Assembly (NCBI GenBank): GCA_905215765.1
Contig: CAJMRP010000094.1
Coordinates: forward strand, 1-7,511
Length of the DNA stretch: 7,511 bases
Direction of reading: 5' to 3'
Origin: an uncultured bacterium
GTDB lineage: Bacteria; Actinomycetota; Coriobacteriia; Coriobacteriales; Coriobacteriaceae
The translations under genes were made by a program, and so were the position numbers. The notes under the pieces are model-generated. The model made no database searches, was not told where the DNA came from, and saw only the letters and a list, made by a program, of their open reading frames with translations. Of the stretch, positions 5,004 to 7,511 are shown piece by piece (the stretch's first letter is position 1; every line of letters begins with the position of its first letter).

Positions 5004-5291
5004 TTAGGCCTGGTTGCCAAAGACCTCGATAGTGTCGCCCTCGGCCAGCGTGACGATGGCCTTCTTCCAAGAACGGGTCTTGCCGGCGACATAGCGCACG
5101 CGCTTGGTCTTGGGCTTGACCGTCAGGGTGTTCACGCGAACGACCTTGACGCCGAAGATCTCCTCGACAGCGTCCTTGATCTGATACTTGTTAGCATCCT
5201 TGGCGACCTCGAACGTGTACTTGTTCAGCTCCATGCCGGAGAAGGAACGCTCGGACACGATCGGACGGATGATGATCTCGTGGGCGGTCAT
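5004..5291 (-). CDS. rplW: 50S ribosomal protein L23
   Basis: 95 residues, normal for L23, which rims the peptide exit tunnel and is the docking point for trigger factor and SRP. It starts MTAHEIIIRPIVSERSF; the segment YTFEVAKDANKYQIKDAVEE (about 25-44) and VNTLTVKPKTKRVRY contain the family signature, with a basic loop before the last strand. The ATG at 5289-5291 directly abuts the rplD stop (TAA then ATG, no base between), with GGAGG inside the end of rplD, so translation is probably coupled. The long structured gap to rplB follows. Confidence 0.98.
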   Translation of the reverse strand: MTAHEIIIRPIVSERSFSGMELNKYTFEVAKDANKYQIKDAVEEIFGVKVVRVNTLTVKPKTKRVRYVAGKTRSWKKAIVTLAEGDTIEVFGNQA

Positions 5292-5918
5292 TTATGCAAG
5301 CACCTCCCCGAAGTGAGCGGCGATGTCGGCGGGCATCAGCACAGCGTTGTTGTTGACGAGATCGTAGGTGTTGGCCTCGTCGGCAGTGATGATGAACGTC
5401 TTGGGAATGTTGCGGAACGACAGGTAGGCGTTGACGTCCTCATCGCGAACGATGATGGTCAGACGCTTGCCCTCAAGACCGAGAGCCTTGAGCATGGCGA
5501 CGGCAGCCTTGGTGGAAGGCTTCTCGAAGCCGTAGTCGTCGACGAGCACGAGCTCGCCATCGGCCAGCTTGGCGGACAGCGCGGAGCGCATAGCCAGCTT
5601 GACCTCCTTGTTGTTCATACGCTTAGCGTAGGAACGGGGCTTGGGGGCGAAGACAACGCCACCGTGACGCCACTGGGCAGCACGGATGGAACCCTGGCGG
5701 GCACGGCCGGTGCCCTTCTGACGCCAAGGCTTCTTGCCGCCACCGGAAACCTCAGAGCGGCCCTTAGCGGACTGGGTGCCCTGACGCCAAGAGGCCATCT
5801 GGCACTTGACGATGTGGTGCATAACGTGGATGTTCGGCTCGATGCCGTACACCTCAGCGGCGAGCTCGGCCTCGGCGACCTTCTTGCCCTCGCTGTTCTT
5901 TACTTCAAACTTTGCCAT
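5292..5918 (-). CDS. rplD: 50S ribosomal protein L4
   Basis: 208 residues, the typical bacterial size. L4 binds 23S domain I and sends a long loop into the exit tunnel. The loop is plain: KGRSEVSGGGKKPWRQKGTG (about residues 53-72), then ARQGSIRAAQWRHGGVVF and PKPRSY. In E. coli L4 is the autogenous repressor of the S10 operon, acting on the leader, so it is a natural candidate effector for the structured leader before rplC, though this is not established here. The ATG at 5916-5918 follows AGGAG at 9 bases. It lies 46 bases after the rplC stop. Confidence 0.98.
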   Translation of the reverse strand: MAKFEVKNSEGKKVAEAELAAEVYGIEPNIHVMHHIVKCQMASWRQGTQSAKGRSEVSGGGKKPWRQKGTGRARQGSIRAAQWRHGGVVFAPKPRSYAKRMNNKEVKLAMRSALSAKLADGELVLVDDYGFEKPSTKAAVAMLKALGLEGKRLTIIVRDEDVNAYLSFRNIPKTFIITADEANTYDLVNNNAVLMPADIAAHFGEVLA

Positions 5919-5964
5919 TTAAGTGTTCTCCTTGGTATGACGCTGGGCTAAATGGGCTGGGCCC

Positions 5965-6585
5965 TTAGGCCATACGGATGGCGACGAGACCATTCTTGGC
6001 ACCCGGGACAGCGCCCTTGACCAAGATGAGGTTCTGCTCGGCATCGATGCGGACAACGGAAAGGTTCTTGACGGTAACGCGCTCGTTACCCATGTGACCG
6101 GCCATCTTGACGCCCTTGAGGACGCGCGCAGGATAGGCGCACTGACCGATAGAACCGGGGTGACGCTGGAAGTGAGAACCATGCGTCATAGGACCGCGGC
6201 GCTGACCCCAGCGCTTGATGCGACCCTGGAAGCCCTTACCCTTGGAGGTACCGATGACGTCGACCTTCTCGACATCAGCGAAATCAGCGACGGTGACGAC
6301 CTCGCCGACCTTGTGCTCCTCGCCGTTCTCGACGCGGACCTCACGAAGGAAGCGGACAGGCTCGACGCCAGCCTTGGCGAAGTGACCAGCCATGGGCTTG
6401 TTCACGTTCTTGGCCTTGATGTCGCCGAAACCGATCTGGACGGCGTCATAGCCGTCGGTTGCCTGAGTTTTAACCTGCGAGACAGCGCAGGGGCCAGCCT
6501 GGATGACCGTGACGGGAACGACGTTATCGTCCTCGTCCCAAACCTGGGTCATGCCAATCTTGCGGCCGAGAATCATGCTGATCAT
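5965..6585 (-). CDS. rplC: 50S ribosomal protein L3
   Basis: 206 residues from the chosen start, within the usual 205-215. L3 is one of the first proteins to bind 23S rRNA and its central extension reaches the peptidyl-transferase centre. MISMILGRKIGMTQVWDEDD opens it; GTSKGKGFQGRIKRWGQRRG and HGSHFQRHPGSIGQ carry the family signature, and VKGAVPGAKNG lies near the end. At the position of the methylated Gln150 of E. coli (MAGQMG) this protein has His (MAGHMG), so PrmB-type methylation is not expected. The ATG at 6583-6585 has GGAG (6593-6596) 7 bases upstream. A 24-residue longer reading is possible but would translate the leader hairpin. As first gene of the unit it lacks the usual upstream neighbour rpsJ. 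Confidence 0.98.
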   Translation of the reverse strand: MISMILGRKIGMTQVWDEDDNVVPVTVIQAGPCAVSQVKTQATDGYDAVQIGFGDIKAKNVNKPMAGHFAKAGVEPVRFLREVRVENGEEHKVGEVVTVADFADVEKVDVIGTSKGKGFQGRIKRWGQRRGPMTHGSHFQRHPGSIGQCAYPARVLKGVKMAGHMGNERVTVKNLSVVRIDAEQNLILVKGAVPGAKNGLVAIRMA

Positions 6586-6604
6586 GTACGATCTCCAACT
6601 CTCG

Positions 6605-6671
6605 GTGGTCTTGGGACAATGTGAACGCCCCTTGCGTTCACCCCTAGAGGACCACAACTAATACACGTGGT
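6605..6671 (-). promoter_or_regulatory. Candidate structured mRNA leader in front of rplC
   Basis: In the minus-strand RNA, GUGGUC (6655-6650) pairs with GACCAC (6610-6605). GGG (6644-6642) can pair with CCC (6615-6613). A perfect 8-bp hairpin, GUGAACGC (6641-6634) with GCGUUCAC (6628-6621), closes on a 5-base loop. The structure ends about 8 bases before the rplC ribosome binding site. The upstream ACCAC (6671-6667) can pair with the same GUGGU, so two exclusive folds are possible, as in attenuators. No T-run follows the main hairpin. Leaders of S10 operons are known targets of autogenous control by L4 in E. coli; a similar role here is inference. Confidence 0.5.
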
Positions 6672-6769
6672 TGTCGACTTCGAATTCACCAAAACCCAAG
6701 CTCAGACAGCAACCCTTGGTGCCCAAACATGCGATAGGCAGAATCCTCCCTCGACGCGCACAGTTGTTT

Positions 6770-6796
6770 AGTATACACAGGTATGCGCGTCTTCAA
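6770..6796 (-). promoter_or_regulatory. Predicted sigma70-type promoter of the r-protein operon
   Basis: On the minus strand TTGAAG (6796-6791) resembles the -35 box and TATACT (6775-6770) is a near-consensus -10 box. The spacer is 15 bases, shorter than the ideal 17, so this call rests mainly on the -10 box and position. Transcription would start near 6763, giving a leader of roughly 180 bases before the rplC start codon. It lies 121 bases past the phosphatase stop, so the operon likely has its own promoter. Confidence 0.5.
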
Positions 6797-6916
6797 GCTT
6801 TCATCACAATGTTTTCCCTGCTCAAGCAAAGAATCGCGCATTTGGTCACAACTGCAGCTCAAAGACCCCGCCCCCGGGCGTATCCATAGCCTAATCCAGG
6901 CGTTTTCACGCAAGCA

Positions 6917-7511
6917 TCAAAGGACCTCAAGCAATGTGAACGTGCTCGCAGACTCATCGTAGGAAAACTTGAGGACGCAGCAATTGGGTAACCTGCGGCG
7001 GGGCTCAGGCTCACAGGGGCGCTCGGCGGCAAGATAGAACTGCAAGACAGCAGAACCATGGGAAACAGCCAAGAGCGTTCCCACGTCATCGGGCGTCATA
7101 AGGTTGCGAATAGCATCGACGATTCGCGCACGCAGCGCCGCACTCCCCTCTCCGCCATACGGGACAAGCTCCTCGCCTGGATTCCAGACATCTGCTGGAA
7201 CCTCGGACATAGGCCCGCGTTCAAAAGAGCCGTAGTTGCGCTCTTCAAGGTCTTGACACGTCTCGACCTCGGGCATGGCGACGCCTAACGACTCACACAA
7301 AACGTCGCGCACGAGCACGCAGGTTCGATAGGCACGCCCCAGCGGAGAGGCCGCGATGCGATCGGGGCAAACACCGCATTGCGCAAGCTTGAGCGCCGCC
7401 TCACGGGCCTGGTCCTTCCCTGCTGTTGTCAGAGGCGAGTCACACTGTCCCTGGACGATCTTTTGCACATTGAACTCGGTTTGCCCGTGCCTCATTAAAT
7501 ACAGCGTCTTC
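6917..7511 (-). CDS. Histidine phosphatase (phosphoglycerate-mutase-like) family protein, 5' end outside the window
   Basis: 197 residues are visible. The frame stays open to the right edge and reads KTLYLMRHGQTEFN, the classic first strand and RHG motif of this superfamily. The Met at 7493-7495 is therefore internal and the true start lies just outside. Counting from that Met, the catalytic residues appear in order: His3 in RHG (phospho-acceptor), Arg54 in SPLGRAYRT, Glu84/85 in LEERNYGS, and the second His146 in AVSHGS. The length fits cofactor-dependent mutase-like phosphatases that act on small phosphorylated metabolites; the substrate cannot be told. It is a small cytosolic enzyme with no signal peptide in view. 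It lies on the same strand as the r-protein genes but is separated by 331 bases with a promoter. Confidence 0.92.
   Translation of the reverse strand, partial: KTLYLMRHGQTEFNVQKIVQGQCDSPLTTAGKDQAREAALKLAQCGVCPDRIAASPLGRAYRTCVLVRDVLCESLGVAMPEVETCQDLEERNYGSFERGPMSEVPADVWNPGEELVPYGGEGSAALRARIVDAIRNLMTPDDVGTLLAVSHGSAVLQFYLAAERPCEPEPRRRLPNCCVLKFSYDESASTFTLLEVL

Larger units (their letters stand above)
6586..6916 (-). other. 331-base gene-free stretch holding promoter and leader of the operon
   Basis: No credible gene lies here. In particular no S10 (rpsJ) reading frame is present in any frame, although rpsJ normally precedes rplC. In the direction of transcription it holds the 3' end zone of the phosphatase gene with small GC-rich hairpins (6869-6880, 6889-6901) but only a weak T-run, then the predicted promoter (6770-6796), and then a leader of about 180 bases with folding potential near rplC. 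A minor inverted repeat CACCAA/TTGGTG pairs 6687-6692 with 6716-6721. Confidence 0.7.

Noticed and set aside
4893..5951. 352-codon plus-strand open frame
   Set aside because: It lies antisense to rplW and rplD and the structured gap; the protein is low-complexity (rich in Leu, Gly, Asp, Val) as expected from the complement of GC-rich coding DNA.
6586..6657. Longer start for rplC giving 230 residues
   Set aside because: The extension translates the leader hairpin and does not match L3; the ATG at 6583-6585 has GGAG at 7 bases and the usual N-terminus.
6686..6913. 75-codon minus-strand frame as a possible rpsJ or small gene
   Set aside because: The sequence has no resemblance to S10 and spans the predicted promoter; no good ribosome binding site at its start.
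6917..7495. Histidine phosphatase gene complete with start at 7495
   Set aside because: The frame continues upstream to the edge as KTLYL before MRHG, which is the normal first strand of the family, so the gene is cut by the window.

Overview
The window reads as a chromosomal piece of a Gram-positive, moderately GC-rich bacterium. The r-protein sequences, the four-cysteine L24 and the strong AGGAGG-type ribosome binding sites fit an actinobacterium, most likely class Coriobacteriia (Collinsella-like). That assignment is inferred from the look of the sequences, not from a search. Every supported gene lies on the minus strand, so the biological order runs from high to low coordinates.

Right edge (7511 to 6917): the 5'-truncated end of a histidine phosphatase / phosphoglycerate-mutase-like gene. 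Next comes a 331-base gene-free stretch (6586-6916) holding a sigma70-like promoter (6770-6796) and a structured leader (about 6605-6671). The main unit follows: twelve ribosomal protein genes in canonical S10-spc order, rplC-rplD-rplW-rplB-rpsS-rplV-rpsC-rplP-rpmC-rpsQ-rplN-rplX (6585 to 797). They are mostly tightly packed, with 1-base stop/start overlaps at rpsC/rplP and rplP/rpmC and directly abutting codons at rplD/rplW. A hairpin plus T-run terminator (735-770) closes the unit. A 456-base gene-free stretch (341-796) then carries REP-like palindromes, a 21-bp tandem duplication and an A+T-rich region with phased TTGC motifs. It leads into the 5' part of a Gfo/Idh/MocA-family oxidoreductase (340 to 1).

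Two things stand out. First, the usually continuous S10-spc cluster is cut at both ends here. There is no rpsJ in front of rplC, and a terminator plus unrelated sequence follows rplX where rplE, rpsN, rpsH and the rest would be expected. Second, three otherwise unexplained non-coding intervals in or before the operon can fold into elaborate RNA structures with perfect Watson-Crick stems. These are the rplC leader, the 179-base rplW-rplB gap, and the 118-base rpsQ-rplN gap, which can form a clean three-way junction just before the rplN ribosome binding site. They are good candidates for cis-acting RNA elements that tune r-protein synthesis, perhaps by autogenous feedback. The pairing is visible in the sequence; the function is inference.

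The encoded proteins all belong to the ribosome: large-subunit L2, L3, L4, L14, L16, L22, L23, L24 and L29, and small-subunit S3, S17 and S19. No mobile-element gene, CRISPR array, tRNA or rRNA is visible.
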